From: Gammaproteobacteria bacterium
GTDB taxonomy: Bacteria; Pseudomonadota; Gammaproteobacteria; SZUA-140
DNA: 64,000 bases
Assembly: GCA_016716465.1 (NCBI GenBank)
Contig: JADJWH010000004.1
Location: 124,001 to 188,000 of the forward strand
Direction: 5' to 3'
Shown here: in pieces, positions 34,411-43,642 of the stretch
Layout: each line of letters opens with the position of its first letter
Numbering within the stretch: position 1 is the stretch's first letter
Position numbers and translations under genes: made by a program
Notes under the pieces: model-generated
Databases searched by the model: none
What the model saw: only the letters and a program-made list of their open reading frames with translations
Told to the model about the DNA's origin: nothing

Positions 34411-34459
34411 GCCAGCAGGGAACGCATAAAAATCCGACGCACACACACCAGAAACGACC

Positions 34460-35677
34460 ATGCAGAATTACTACATAGGCCGACAACCCATTTTCGATGT
34501 GAAGCAGAACGTGATCGGATACGAGCTGCTTTACCGCCGGCAGGAACAGACCAGCCAGGCCGCGGTGATCGATGGCGATCAGGCGACCTCACAGGTATTC
34601 ATCAACAGCTTTCTCGAGATGGGCCTGGAGCAGGTGGTCGGCAATCACCAGGCCTTCATCAACGTCACCCGTCAATTCATCACCAATATCGATCTGTTGC
34701 CGCCGCCGAGCTCGCAACTGGTGCTGGAGATCCTCGAGAATATCGAGATCGACCCAACCATCATCAAGGCGGTGCGCAAGCTCAAGCAGATGGGCCACCT
34801 CATCGCCCTCGATGACTTCATTTTCCATCCCGACCTCAAGCCCCTGGTCAATGAGGCCAATATCGTCAAGCTCGACGTGCAGGCGCTCAACGACGTTGAA
34901 CTCGCGGAACACGTTTCGATACTCAATAAATATCCGATCAAGCTGCTGGCGGAGAAGATCGAGACGCCGGAAATGTTCGACCGCTGCAAGGAACTCAACT
35001 TCGATTATTTTCAGGGATACTTCCTGTGCAAACCCCGAATACTCAGCGGGCGCCGCATGCCCGCCAACCGCGTCAATACCTTGCGCATGATGGCCGAGCT
35101 GCAGAACCCCTCCATCAACATCAAGGAACTGGAAGCCCTGATCTCCCACGACCCGACCATGAGCTACAAACTCATGCGCTATATCAATTCGGCGGCCTTC
35201 ACCCTGAGCAAGAAGGTCGACTCCATTCACCATGCCATCGTCTATCTCGGTGAAAAGGAGATCAAGCGCTGGGCGACACTGATCGCCCTCACCGGCATCG
35301 ATGACAAACCGGACGAGCTCATCACAACCTCGCTGATCCGCAGCAAAATGTGCGAACTGCTGGCGGAAAGCTGCGGCTCGGCGAGCAAGGATCCTGCCTT
35401 CATCGTCGGGTTATTCTCCACCCTGGATGCAATGATGGATCTGCCGCTGCCAGAAATCCTCGGCTCCCTCCCGTTGAGCCCGGAGATCACGGAGGCCCTG
35501 ATCAGCCGCAAGGGACCGTATGCGGCCATCCTGAACAGCGTCATCGCCTACGAACACGGCGAATGGGACAAGGTCGAATCCACCATCAGCAGGGAAACCA
35601 TCACGGAGATCTACCTGAATTCCCTGCACTGGGCGGATGCCATCATGCAGGAGATCAAGGTCGAATCGGCGCACTAG
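34460..35677 (+). CDS. EAL-HDOD (YuxH-type) signalling protein
   Basis: The 405-residue protein has an N-terminal EAL-like domain (about 1-205; YYIGRQPIFDVKQNVIGYELLYR, IALDDF, IVKLDV, LLAEKIET, GYFLCKP) and a C-terminal HDOD domain (about 210-400; MMAELQNPSINIKELEALISHDPTMSYKLMRYINSA). This is the YuxH architecture. The EAL part is short and its motif is YELLYR rather than EAL/EVL, and several metal ligands seem absent, so c-di-GMP hydrolysis is unlikely; ligand sensing is more plausible. It lies 49 bp downstream of the cNMP-binding fusion on the same strand. Confidence 0.86.
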   Translation: MQNYYIGRQPIFDVKQNVIGYELLYRRQEQTSQAAVIDGDQATSQVFINSFLEMGLEQVVGNHQAFINVTRQFITNIDLLPPPSSQLVLEILENIEIDPTIIKAVRKLKQMGHLIALDDFIFHPDLKPLVNEANIVKLDVQALNDVELAEHVSILNKYPIKLLAEKIETPEMFDRCKELNFDYFQGYFLCKPRILSGRRMPANRVNTLRMMAELQNPSINIKELEALISHDPTMSYKLMRYINSAAFTLSKKVDSIHHAIVYLGEKEIKRWATLIALTGIDDKPDELITTSLIRSKMCELLAESCGSASKDPAFIVGLFSTLDAMMDLPLPEILGSLPLSPEITEALISRKGPYAAILNSVIAYEHGEWDKVESTISRETITEIYLNSLHWADAIMQEIKVESAH

Positions 35678-35830
35678 TCCGCGCCGCGCGTACCCAGTTC
35701 CCGCGCTCACGCCGGCATCACCGACGGTCCCATCCGGCGCCGTTGAACCGGCGACGGCACAATCGTGTAAAATCCCTCCGGGCGCCGGCCGACCGCCAGA
35801 CCGGGGAAGATCCCGGCCCCCGCACATCAT

Positions 35831-37315
35831 ATGGATACGGAAACGACCGAAGTGATCGCCGTGGACAGGGATTCCCTGATCGTTTCCCTGCGCGCCTTCC
35901 TGCCCGAACATTGCCTGCTGAGTGAAGCGGAATCTCTGCGTCCTTACGAATGCGACGCCCTGACCGCCTATCGGCAGTGCCCCCTGCTGGTATGCCTGCC
36001 GGAAACCATCGACCAGGTCCAGGGTGTACTGCGTACCTGCCACCAGCTTGGTGTCCCGGTGGTCGCCCGCGGGGCGGGGACCGGGCTTTCCGGCGGCGCC
36101 CTCCCCCTCGCTGAGGGAGTCCTGCTCAGCCTGGCGAAATTCAACCGCATTCTGGAAATCGACCCCGTCAATCGCCTCGCGCGCGTGGAGCCGGGCGTGC
36201 GCAATATCGCCGTAACCGAGGCGGCATCCCGGTATGGACTCTATTACGCCCCCGACCCGTCGTCCCAGATCGCCTGCACCATCGGCGGCAACGTGGCGGA
36301 AAACTCGGGCGGGGTGCATTGCCTCAAGTACGGCCTCACGGTCCATAACATCGCGGCGATGAAAATCCTCAGCTGCGACGGTCACCTGCTGGAACTCGGC
36401 GCACGCGCCTTCGACAGCCCCGGCTATGACCTGCCTGCCCTCATGTCGGGTTCCGAGGGCCTGCTCGGGGTCATCGTCGAGGTGACGCTCCGTCTGCTGC
36501 CGGCGCCGGAAAGCACGCGGGTACTGCTCGCCGCCTTCGACAGCGTCACCGCGGCGGCTGACGCCGTGGCTTCCGTGATCGCTGCCGGCATTGTCCCGGC
36601 GGGACTCGAGCTGATGGACAATCCGGCGATACGCGCCGCCGAGGATTATGCCCATGCGGGCTACCCGGTCGATGCCGCCGCCATCCTGCTGTGCGAACTC
36701 GACGGCAATGAAGCGGAGGCCGCCGCGCAGGTCGAACGCGTGCGCGCCTGTCTCTTGGCGGCCCACGCAAAAGAAATCCGGCTCGCGACCGATGCTGCCG
36801 AGCGCAAACGGTTCTGGGCCGGCCGCAAGGCCGCCTTCCCCGCCGTGGGCCGCCTCGCGCCCGATTATTACTGCATGGACGGGACCATCCCCCGCCGCCG
36901 CTTGCCCGAGGTGCTCCGCCAGATCGCGGCCTGGTCGGAGGAATACGGGCTGGCCGTTGCGAACGTGTTCCATGCCGGCGATGGAAACCTGCATCCGCTC
37001 ATTCTGTACGACGCCAACAAACCCGGAGAACTGGAGCGCACCGAGGAGTTCGGCGGCCGGATCCTCGAACTGTGTCTCGCCGTCGGCGGCACCATCACCG
37101 GCGAACACGGTGTCGGGGTGGAGAAACTGCCACAGATGTGTGCGCAGTTCGGCGCCGACGAATTGCGGCAATTCCATCTGATCAAGGACGCCTTCGATCC
37201 GCGCCGGCTGCTCAACCCGGGCAAGGCGGTTCCCAGCCTGCATCGCTGCGCCGAACTCGGGCGCATGCACGTGCATGCCGGGAAGACACCCTTCCCCGAG
37301 CTCGAGCGTTTCTGA
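35831..37315 (+). CDS. glcD: Glycolate oxidase FAD-linked subunit GlcD
   Basis: GlcD is the catalytic flavoprotein of glycolate oxidase, which oxidises glycolate to glyoxylate and passes electrons through GlcE and GlcF to the respiratory chain. The 494 residues show the FAD-binding type 4 domain (VPVVARGAGTGLSGGALPLAEGVLLSL, YYAPDPSSQIACTIGGNVAENSGGVHCLKYG), and the C-terminal metal/substrate motifs NVFHAGDGNLHPLILYD and GGTITGEHGVGVEKL. The rest of the enzyme (glcE, glcF) lies 11 kb away at 48444-50762, with an electron-transfer locus between. Length and motifs look intact. Confidence 0.94.
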   Translation: MDTETTEVIAVDRDSLIVSLRAFLPEHCLLSEAESLRPYECDALTAYRQCPLLVCLPETIDQVQGVLRTCHQLGVPVVARGAGTGLSGGALPLAEGVLLSLAKFNRILEIDPVNRLARVEPGVRNIAVTEAASRYGLYYAPDPSSQIACTIGGNVAENSGGVHCLKYGLTVHNIAAMKILSCDGHLLELGARAFDSPGYDLPALMSGSEGLLGVIVEVTLRLLPAPESTRVLLAAFDSVTAAADAVASVIAAGIVPAGLELMDNPAIRAAEDYAHAGYPVDAAAILLCELDGNEAEAAAQVERVRACLLAAHAKEIRLATDAAERKRFWAGRKAAFPAVGRLAPDYYCMDGTIPRRRLPEVLRQIAAWSEEYGLAVANVFHAGDGNLHPLILYDANKPGELERTEEFGGRILELCLAVGGTITGEHGVGVEKLPQMCAQFGADELRQFHLIKDAFDPRRLLNPGKAVPSLHRCAELGRMHVHAGKTPFPELERF

Positions 37316-37335
37316 GCCCGCGGCGGTCCATTCCG

Positions 37336-39375
37336 CTAGAACAGACCGAAGGTCTTTCGCTTCCCGCGATAGCCGTCGATGAGTGCAGCCATGGCACGGT
37401 CGCCGGCCCGCTCCGCCAGCGTCCAGGCCTGTTCGCGCCGGTTGTTGCGGATATCGGGATTCGCCCCCGCTTCCAGCAACTGGCGCGCGATCTCGATATG
37501 GCCGCGCTTGACCGCGATGATCAACGCGGTATCACCGACATCGTTACGCGCATCCAGATCGACCCTGCGTGAAATCAGTTCCACCGCAATCTCGCCGAAT
37601 CCGCCATCGGCGGCAAACATCAGGGGGGTATTCCCGGACAGGCTGCGCACATCGGGCGTGGCTCCGGCTGCCAGCAGGATTCGGAACCCCTCCACCCTGC
37701 CAGACTGAGCGGCACGGGCAAGTGGCGTTGTGCCATCAGCATCCGCCAGATCCAGGCGGGCCCCGTGCTGGATCAGCAGGCGCACGGTGTCTTCATGGCC
37801 CTGGCTGACGGCATACCACAGCGCGGTGCGGCGAACCTTGTCGGCGGCATCGACGCGCGCACCGTGATCCAGCAGCGTCGTAACGATGGCATCGTTCCCG
37901 GCCTGTGCCACCCACATCAAAGCGGTCCTGCCGTCATTCCCGGGACGGTTCGGGTCGCCACCACCGAGCACGAGACTGGTAACAACCGCGTCATGGCCCG
38001 CCTGGGCGGCGGCCATCAAGGCCGTCAGACCGTCAGTCTTGCGCGCAGCATCCACCGGGGCGCCGGCAGAAAGGAGCTGTGAAACGACTTCGGTATGGCC
38101 ATTCTCGGCGGCGAGCATCAGCGCCGTTTTGCCATTTCTCGCCTCAGTAGCGGGATCGGCGCCGGCTGCGAGGAGACGCTGTACGATGGCTCCATGGCCG
38201 CGCCAGGCGGCGCGACTCAGGGCGTCATGTCCGTCTATATCGCGTTTTGCCGGATCGGCGCCCTGTGCCAGCAGCTCGTTCACCAGCGCGAGCTGGCCGC
38301 GCCAGGCCGCGATCATCAGCGGAGACCAACCGGCATAGGGTCGCGTATCACCTTCGGCGCCGGCAGCGGGATCCTCCATCGGAAATGGACCGGACACCGC
38401 ACGTTTCGGCTGATTGTCAATCGGCTCCGCACCGTGCGCGAGCAGCAATTCCTCCACCGCGCCATAAGCTCTGGCGCGGGCGGCGTGCACGGCCGTCCAA
38501 TCTTTCTGATTCCTGTGGTGTACATTCGCGCCGCGGGCCAGCAGCATTTCCACAATGCGCTCGTGATTCTCCATGGCGGCCAGCAACAGTGGTGTATTCC
38601 TGTTTCGGTCCTCGACATCCACCCTGGCGCCGGCCTCCAGAAGAACGCCGACGATCTCGCGCCAGCCGTGCTGGGCAGCAATGAGCAGCGCATTGTCACC
38701 GTAGCGGTTGACGGTGTCGGGATGGGCCCCGGCGCCGATCAGGACCTTGACCATATCTGGCTCATTCTGCCGCGTCGCCTCAATCAGCGGGGTGTTCCCA
38801 AACTCATCCACAACGTCCGGCGAGGCCCCTCCCCGCAGCAGCCGTTCAAGACCCGAGCTATCGCGTTTGCGAATGGCGGACAGCAAAACCTCCACCTGCG
38901 CGCGGGCGTCGACGGGGGAGTCATTCCCGGCAGGCGGACCGGCTGCCGCCAGTCGCTTTTTCGCCATGTCATAATCCTGGGCCGCCGATTTCCTGAACCA
39001 CACAAGCGCCTGCGCTTCGTCGACAGGCACGCCCCACCCGTTTTCGTACATAACACCGAGATTGTACTGGGCCTTGACGTGTCCCTGCTCCGCGGCTTTT
39101 CTGAGCCAGCCGGCCGCCTCGGCGTGATCCTTGGCGACGCCCTGTCCGGACCGGTAGAACGATGCCAGCTGATATTGGGCTTCGGCATCGCCGGCCATGG
39201 CGAGTTCCCGCAGAAGATCGGCCGCACGGGAATAATCGCGGACACGAATCGCGGCGTTTACCTCCTCCATGCGCGCCGCATCGTCTGCTGCGCTACCGCT
39301 CACCGGCGCGACAACGCTCATCACCACCATGATCATCGTGGCGCCAACTGTGCGGACCCACTTCTGCGCCCTCAT
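37336..39375 (-). CDS. Exported Sel1-repeat and ankyrin-repeat protein
   Basis: The 679-residue protein has a signal peptide (TMIMVVMSVVAPVSGSAAD). Two to three Sel1 repeats (about 55-140; DAEAQYQLASFYRSGQGVAKDHAEAAGWLRKAAEQ, KAQYNLGVMYENGWGVPVDEAQALVWFRKSAA) follow, then at least 12 ankyrin repeats (about 175-670) such as GNTPLIEATRQNEPDMVKVLIGAGAHPDT and GKTALMLAAENGHTEVVSQLLSAGAPVDA. It should lie in the periplasm, where ankyrin proteins are uncommon but known. It follows the ferredoxin/FAD oxidoreductase gene with a one-base TGATG overlap and is probably co-expressed. It could scaffold the multiheme cytochromes encoded on the other side (inference). Confidence 0.88.
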   Translation of the reverse strand: MRAQKWVRTVGATMIMVVMSVVAPVSGSAADDAARMEEVNAAIRVRDYSRAADLLRELAMAGDAEAQYQLASFYRSGQGVAKDHAEAAGWLRKAAEQGHVKAQYNLGVMYENGWGVPVDEAQALVWFRKSAAQDYDMAKKRLAAAGPPAGNDSPVDARAQVEVLLSAIRKRDSSGLERLLRGGASPDVVDEFGNTPLIEATRQNEPDMVKVLIGAGAHPDTVNRYGDNALLIAAQHGWREIVGVLLEAGARVDVEDRNRNTPLLLAAMENHERIVEMLLARGANVHHRNQKDWTAVHAARARAYGAVEELLLAHGAEPIDNQPKRAVSGPFPMEDPAAGAEGDTRPYAGWSPLMIAAWRGQLALVNELLAQGADPAKRDIDGHDALSRAAWRGHGAIVQRLLAAGADPATEARNGKTALMLAAENGHTEVVSQLLSAGAPVDAARKTDGLTALMAAAQAGHDAVVTSLVLGGGDPNRPGNDGRTALMWVAQAGNDAIVTTLLDHGARVDAADKVRRTALWYAVSQGHEDTVRLLIQHGARLDLADADGTTPLARAAQSGRVEGFRILLAAGATPDVRSLSGNTPLMFAADGGFGEIAVELISRRVDLDARNDVGDTALIIAVKRGHIEIARQLLEAGANPDIRNNRREQAWTLAERAGDRAMAALIDGYRGKRKTFGLF

Positions 39376-40685
39376 CAGGCCGTACCGTACTTGGTTTCCA
39401 CCGCGATGCCAGCCTGTTGAAGAAAGGCAGTCGGCAAAACCCCGCCCGCACAGACGATCACCGCATCGTTGTGTAACTGCAGCAGCTTTCCCTCCTGATC
39501 GAGGAAGATCCTGTCGGGCTGGATTAACTTCACATTCGACTTCATCAACACCTGCATGCGGCCACTTGCAACGAGATCATCGAGTCGGCGCCGGTTCTTT
39601 TCCTTGGCCCGCGAGAACGACTCCGAACGATAGGAAAGCGTAACCCTGGCATCGGTTTCGTCCGCAATGCTGGCTGCCGCCTCCAGCGCGGCATCACCGC
39701 CTCCCACCACCAGCACATGCTGCCCGCGGTATTGCTCCGCATCTATCAAACGATAAACCACCTTGGAAAGTTCCTCGCCCGGCACATCCAGCTTTCGCGG
39801 CGTCCCGCGCCTGCCGATAGCGAGCAGCACCGACCGCACCTGATACGTCGTGCGCGAACTCGTGACGCGGAATCCGTTCGCAACCGGCTCAATCCTCTCT
39901 ACCCGTTCGTGATAGTTGATCCGGATACCGGTCTTTTGTTCGATGTCCTGCCACAGCTTCAACAGGGCCTCCTTGCTGGTCTCAGTCATTCGTACCTTGC
40001 CGACCAGGGGGATATCCATTGGAGATGTCATAACCAGCTTTCCGCGCGGAAAATGTGCGACGGTGCCGCCGAGAGAATCCTGCTCCAGCGTCACGCAGCG
40101 CAACTTGTGCTGCATTGCCGCCAGCGACGCCGAAAACCCGGCGGGACCAGCCCCCACGACCAGGACATCGAGTTGACCGCCTTCCCCTCGCCCACGCTTC
40201 CGGCGGATAGAGTCCATCGCCTGCCGTCCCTGCTCGACGGCATTCCGGATCAGGCCCATGCCGCCAAGTTCCCCGGCGATATAGAGCCCGGGGACGTTGG
40301 TCTCGAAGTCGGGACTCACTACCGGTATATCCACTCCGCGAGTCTCGCTGCCAAAGACGAGGGTGATTGCGTCTGCCGGACACGCGGCCTTGCATGCACC
40401 GTGACCGATGCAATGGGAAGGTCGAATCAGTACCGCCTTGTTGTCAATCAGCCCGAGTACCTGATTTTCAGGGCAGGCATTTACACAGGCGCCGCAGCCG
40501 ATACATCGGGTGGCATTAATGAGCGGATGCAGGGAGACCGGCCCCACCCCGCCCGCCTTTTCCTCTTCCATCAGGGCACGCAACGCCGTCTGCGTCTTGC
40601 GTATGCGCCGGTTATAGAAATACACCATGATCAAAGTAAGCAGTGCGCCATAGACCACGAACTGAATTGTCATGCCAATGGACAT
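39375..40685 (-). CDS. Membrane-anchored ferredoxin/FAD/NAD(P)-binding oxidoreductase
   Basis: The 436-residue protein starts with one membrane helix (FVVYGALLTLIMVYFY). Next come two iron-sulfur motifs at about 55-95: CIGCGACVNACP and CIGHGACKAACP. The second has His in place of the second Cys. Then a thioredoxin-reductase-like flavoprotein domain follows, with FAD site VVGAGPAGFSASLAA, NAD(P) site VVGGGDAALEAAASIA and the late FAD motif VIVCAGGVLPTAFLQQAG. The redox-active CxxC of thioredoxin reductases is absent. It probably moves electrons between NAD(P)H, ferredoxin and the membrane. It is divergent from a cytochrome b-like gene and multiheme cytochromes, and may feed that chain (inference). 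Confidence 0.86.
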   Translation of the reverse strand: MSIGMTIQFVVYGALLTLIMVYFYNRRIRKTQTALRALMEEEKAGGVGPVSLHPLINATRCIGCGACVNACPENQVLGLIDNKAVLIRPSHCIGHGACKAACPADAITLVFGSETRGVDIPVVSPDFETNVPGLYIAGELGGMGLIRNAVEQGRQAMDSIRRKRGRGEGGQLDVLVVGAGPAGFSASLAAMQHKLRCVTLEQDSLGGTVAHFPRGKLVMTSPMDIPLVGKVRMTETSKEALLKLWQDIEQKTGIRINYHERVERIEPVANGFRVTSSRTTYQVRSVLLAIGRRGTPRKLDVPGEELSKVVYRLIDAEQYRGQHVLVVGGGDAALEAAASIADETDARVTLSYRSESFSRAKEKNRRRLDDLVASGRMQVLMKSNVKLIQPDRIFLDQEGKLLQLHNDAVIVCAGGVLPTAFLQQAGIAVETKYGTA

Positions 40686-41110
40686 CTGCTTCTCTCTGAA
40701 ATCATTTCCGTATCTCGCCCGGATTAGGCCTTGTCAGCCAGGCGGGTGACGTGATTGTATCGGCCCGGCACATCGGGCCGTATATACATAATCAATGAAA
40801 TTGAGTAATCCGCCGCATTCGATGAATCTGGTGCCTTAAGCTTCCCTTAAGCTTTCCTTAAGCAAAAATTGTGGATTTTGTCGTGTCTAGTGTCCGACCG
40901 GCGCCGATAACTTGGGCGTTACTTCATTCAAACCGGACATCACGGCGCACAGAGCACATGTTCCTTACGAACAACAAAGATAGCTCGATCATTAGACAGG
41001 CTCCATCTCGTCAAACCTCGACGCCAGCTGACAGACAGCGAAGCACGGGCTCACCATCGAGTCTTGTCCAGCGTGAACCCGCGCCCTCGCCTGGCGGCAC
41101 GGATCCCGGC
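40686..41110. other. Divergent control region of the electron-transfer locus
   Basis: This 425-bp region lies between the oxidoreductase gene (minus) and the cytochrome b-like gene (plus). It holds the triple CTTAAG box at 40835-40862. The plus reading frame is open from a GTG at 40871, and an ATG exists at 40958. From 40871 to about 41110 the third codon positions are less GC-rich than in the gene proper, so I treat it as untranslated leader, though a longer N-terminus cannot be excluded. Confidence 0.5.
40835..40862. promoter_or_regulatory. Three CTTAAG half-sites at 11-bp spacing (PmrA/QseB-type box)
   Basis: CTTAAG occurs at 40835-40840, 40846-40851 and 40857-40862, each separated by exactly 5 bases. 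OmpR/PhoB-family response regulators bind direct repeats one helical turn apart. CTTAAG-N5-CTTAAG is the known box of PmrA/BasR and is shared by QseB-like regulators. The half-site is itself palindromic, so the box could serve the plus-strand cytochrome operon, the minus-strand oxidoreductase operon or both. Confidence 0.6.
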
Positions 41111-42019
41111 ATGAGCAATCCCGCCCCCAAAGCCCCCGCAAGCACGCTGCAGGAGGCCGGCCGCAGCAACAGAGTGGGCGGAGTGGAGAACCTCGCCACG
41201 ACGGTGTTCGCCGCCGCGATGATTCTGCTGATCTACGCGGGCTGGAGCAATCGGTCCGAGACCTACCTGACCGCAGAATCCGGGCCGGGTTACGCGCTCG
41301 GCATCATCGGTGCCTCGCTGATGCTTCTGCTCCTGCTGTATCCACTGAGGAAACGGGTGCGGTTCATGCGCCATCTGGGGCCGGTCAAATTCTGGTTTCG
41401 GAGCCACATGCTCCTTGGCGTAGTGGGTCCAATCTGCATTCTCTATCATGCCAGCTTCAAGCTGGGATCGATGAACAGCAATATCGCCCTCATCTGCATG
41501 CTCACCGTTGCGTCGAGCGGTCTGATCGGACGTTATTTCTACCGCAAGATCCATCACGGGCTGTATGGAAACCGCGCCAGCCTCAAGGAACTGCTGGACA
41601 ACGAGGCGCTCCGGAAAATTCGCCTTGCGGACACGCTGGATTCGCTCCCGCGCATAAAGCAACAGCTGCAGGCCATACAGACATGGGAGGCTCGCGTCGA
41701 CCGCGGCGTAGTGGTGGCGGGCATCAGGATCATCCTGTTCGGGCTCCACAGCCACTGGTTACAGCTCAAATTGCTCATCCTGGCGAATCGGGCCATCAGC
41801 TCACATGCCCAGGTATCGGGAAAGTCCGCCGAGTGGACAAGGGCGCAGCGCCTCATCATGCGGCGTTACCTCGGAGAATTCTTCGCCGCCACCCGCAAGG
41901 TGGCCGGTTTCAGCTTCTTCGAACGCATGTTTTCGCTCTGGCACCTGCTCCATATGCCCCTGTTTATCATGATGGTGATCACCGGTGTCATCCATGTGAT
42001 CGCCGTCCATATGTATTGA
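41111..42019 (+). CDS. Cytochrome b-like integral membrane protein
   Basis: From ATG 41111 the protein has 302 residues (longer starts at 40958 or GTG 40871 remain possible). Four membrane helices are visible: FAAAMILLIYAGW, YALGIIGASLMLLLLLYPL, a third containing HMLLGVVGPICILYHASF, and a C-terminal one HMPLFIMMVITGVIHVIAVHMY. Paired His residues in helices 3 and 4 are placed as axial heme ligands, as in ferric-reductase-like or FdhI-like cytochromes b. A soluble helical region lies between helices 3 and 4. It starts the plus-strand operon and probably passes electrons across the inner membrane to the multiheme cytochromes that follow 16 bp later. The exact family is not named here. Confidence 0.78.
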   Translation: MSNPAPKAPASTLQEAGRSNRVGGVENLATTVFAAAMILLIYAGWSNRSETYLTAESGPGYALGIIGASLMLLLLLYPLRKRVRFMRHLGPVKFWFRSHMLLGVVGPICILYHASFKLGSMNSNIALICMLTVASSGLIGRYFYRKIHHGLYGNRASLKELLDNEALRKIRLADTLDSLPRIKQQLQAIQTWEARVDRGVVVAGIRIILFGLHSHWLQLKLLILANRAISSHAQVSGKSAEWTRAQRLIMRRYLGEFFAATRKVAGFSFFERMFSLWHLLHMPLFIMMVITGVIHVIAVHMY

Positions 42020-42035
42020 CCAAGGCGGCCAGCGC

Positions 42036-43607
42036 ATGCGCGTCCGCCACGGCCTGCTGCTGGCTACTGGATTAAGCGCCTTGCTGCTGCTGGGAACCGC
42101 TCTCGGCTCGACGCTGGAGACGATACTGATGCCAGGCGAGCTGATCCAGGGTCATGCGAAATTCGAAACTGACTGCAAGAGCTGCCACGAGGCATTCAGC
42201 AAACATACCCAGAGCCAGCGCTGCATCGACTGTCATGATCACAAGAATATCGCGGACGACATCAGGCAGAAGACCGGCTATCACGGGCGCGTCATCACGC
42301 CCGGGGATATCAATTGCAAGCGCTGCCATGGCGACCATCTCGGCAGGGATGCGGACATCGTTCACCTTGACACACAGACATTCGATCACACCCAGACCGA
42401 TTTCCCGCTCAAGGGAATGCATGCCTCGACCCGTTGCCAATCCTGTCATCTCAGCGACAAGAAATATCACGAGGCCGGCCTCAAGTGCATTGAATGCCAC
42501 AAGAGTAAAAACCCGCACCGGGAAGATCTCGGCACCAAGTGCGAGAGCTGCCACAACGAGGAATCCTGGCTGAAAAGATCCGCCTTCGATCATGACAAGA
42601 CAAAATTTCCGCTCAAGGGGAAACATCGTGACGCGACCTGCAATAGCTGCCACCCCAATGAGCGATACAAGAATATCGCGAGGGACTGTATCGCCTGTCA
42701 CCGAATGAACGATATTCACAGGGGACGTTACGGCGAAAAATGTCATGACTGTCACACGGAAAAAAAGTGGACCGAGATCATGTTCGATCACGACAAATCG
42801 ACCAAATACAAGCTGGAAGGCCGCCACCGAAAGGTTGCCTGCGACAGCTGCCACAAAGGTGATCTATACAAGGACAAGACCAGCACGGCGTGCGTGGACT
42901 GCCACTCTGGCGACGACAACCACAAGGGTCAGTTTGGCAAAAAATGCGCGGACTGCCACACAGTATTCAACTGGAACAAGAACGCTTTCAACCACGACAA
43001 GGACACCAAATTCAGGCTTGGCGGAAGACACAAGGAACTCGGATGCAGCCAGTGCCACGGCGGCGATATCTACAAGCAGAAGCTGCCAACGGCCTGTTTC
43101 GAATGTCATAAAAAAGACGACGTGCACAAGGAACAGCAGGGGAAAGAGTGCAGCCGATGCCATAACGAGAATTCATGGGGCGAGAAAATCTTGTTCGATC
43201 ATGACGTGACACATTTTCCCCTGATCGGGGCTCACGCCGTGACATCGTGCGAGGAATGCCACCTCACCGCAAGCTTCAAGGATACAAAGCGTGACTGCAG
43301 TTCCTGCCATGAAAAAAATGATGAGCACAAGGGGCGGCTCGGAACCGAATGTGGGAACTGCCACAACCCCAACGGATGGTCATTATGGATTTTCGATCAT
43401 GACAAGCAGACAGATTTCAAGCTGGTCGGGAAGCATGAAAACCTGAACTGCCATTCCTGTCACACCACGCGAATGAAAAAGGAAGTAAAACAATCCAGGG
43501 AATGCAGTTCATGCCACCAAAGAGATGACATTCATTCTGGTGGATTCGGGTCGCGCTGCGAGCGCTGCCACGACACCTATGATTTCAGTCATATCACCAT
43601 CAACTAG
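42036..43607 (+). CDS. Exported multiheme cytochrome c with 21 CxxCH motifs
   Basis: The 523-residue protein has a signal peptide (LLLATGLSALLLLGTALGS). I count 21 CxxCH heme sites, about one per 25 residues. They fall in an imperfect repeat of roughly 65 residues with three hemes each: a FDHDKTKFPLKGKH-type segment followed by C-x-x-CH, C-x-x-CH, HKG...G and C-x-x-CH. The extra His residues in the FDHD and KGKH segments would give bis-His hemes, as in cytochrome c3/c7-type proteins. It is probably periplasmic. There is no outer-membrane lipobox. It stands between the cytochrome b-like gene and a second multiheme gene in the same direction. Confidence 0.93.
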   Translation: MRVRHGLLLATGLSALLLLGTALGSTLETILMPGELIQGHAKFETDCKSCHEAFSKHTQSQRCIDCHDHKNIADDIRQKTGYHGRVITPGDINCKRCHGDHLGRDADIVHLDTQTFDHTQTDFPLKGMHASTRCQSCHLSDKKYHEAGLKCIECHKSKNPHREDLGTKCESCHNEESWLKRSAFDHDKTKFPLKGKHRDATCNSCHPNERYKNIARDCIACHRMNDIHRGRYGEKCHDCHTEKKWTEIMFDHDKSTKYKLEGRHRKVACDSCHKGDLYKDKTSTACVDCHSGDDNHKGQFGKKCADCHTVFNWNKNAFNHDKDTKFRLGGRHKELGCSQCHGGDIYKQKLPTACFECHKKDDVHKEQQGKECSRCHNENSWGEKILFDHDVTHFPLIGAHAVTSCEECHLTASFKDTKRDCSSCHEKNDEHKGRLGTECGNCHNPNGWSLWIFDHDKQTDFKLVGKHENLNCHSCHTTRMKKEVKQSRECSSCHQRDDIHSGGFGSRCERCHDTYDFSHITIN

Positions 43608-43642
43608 ACAAACAGTACTCCGATCGTATTGGGGCCAAAATC

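Noticed and set aside
35411..37276. 621-residue minus-strand open frame across glcD
   Set aside because: Shadow of glcD; no domain pattern, and glcD is certain.
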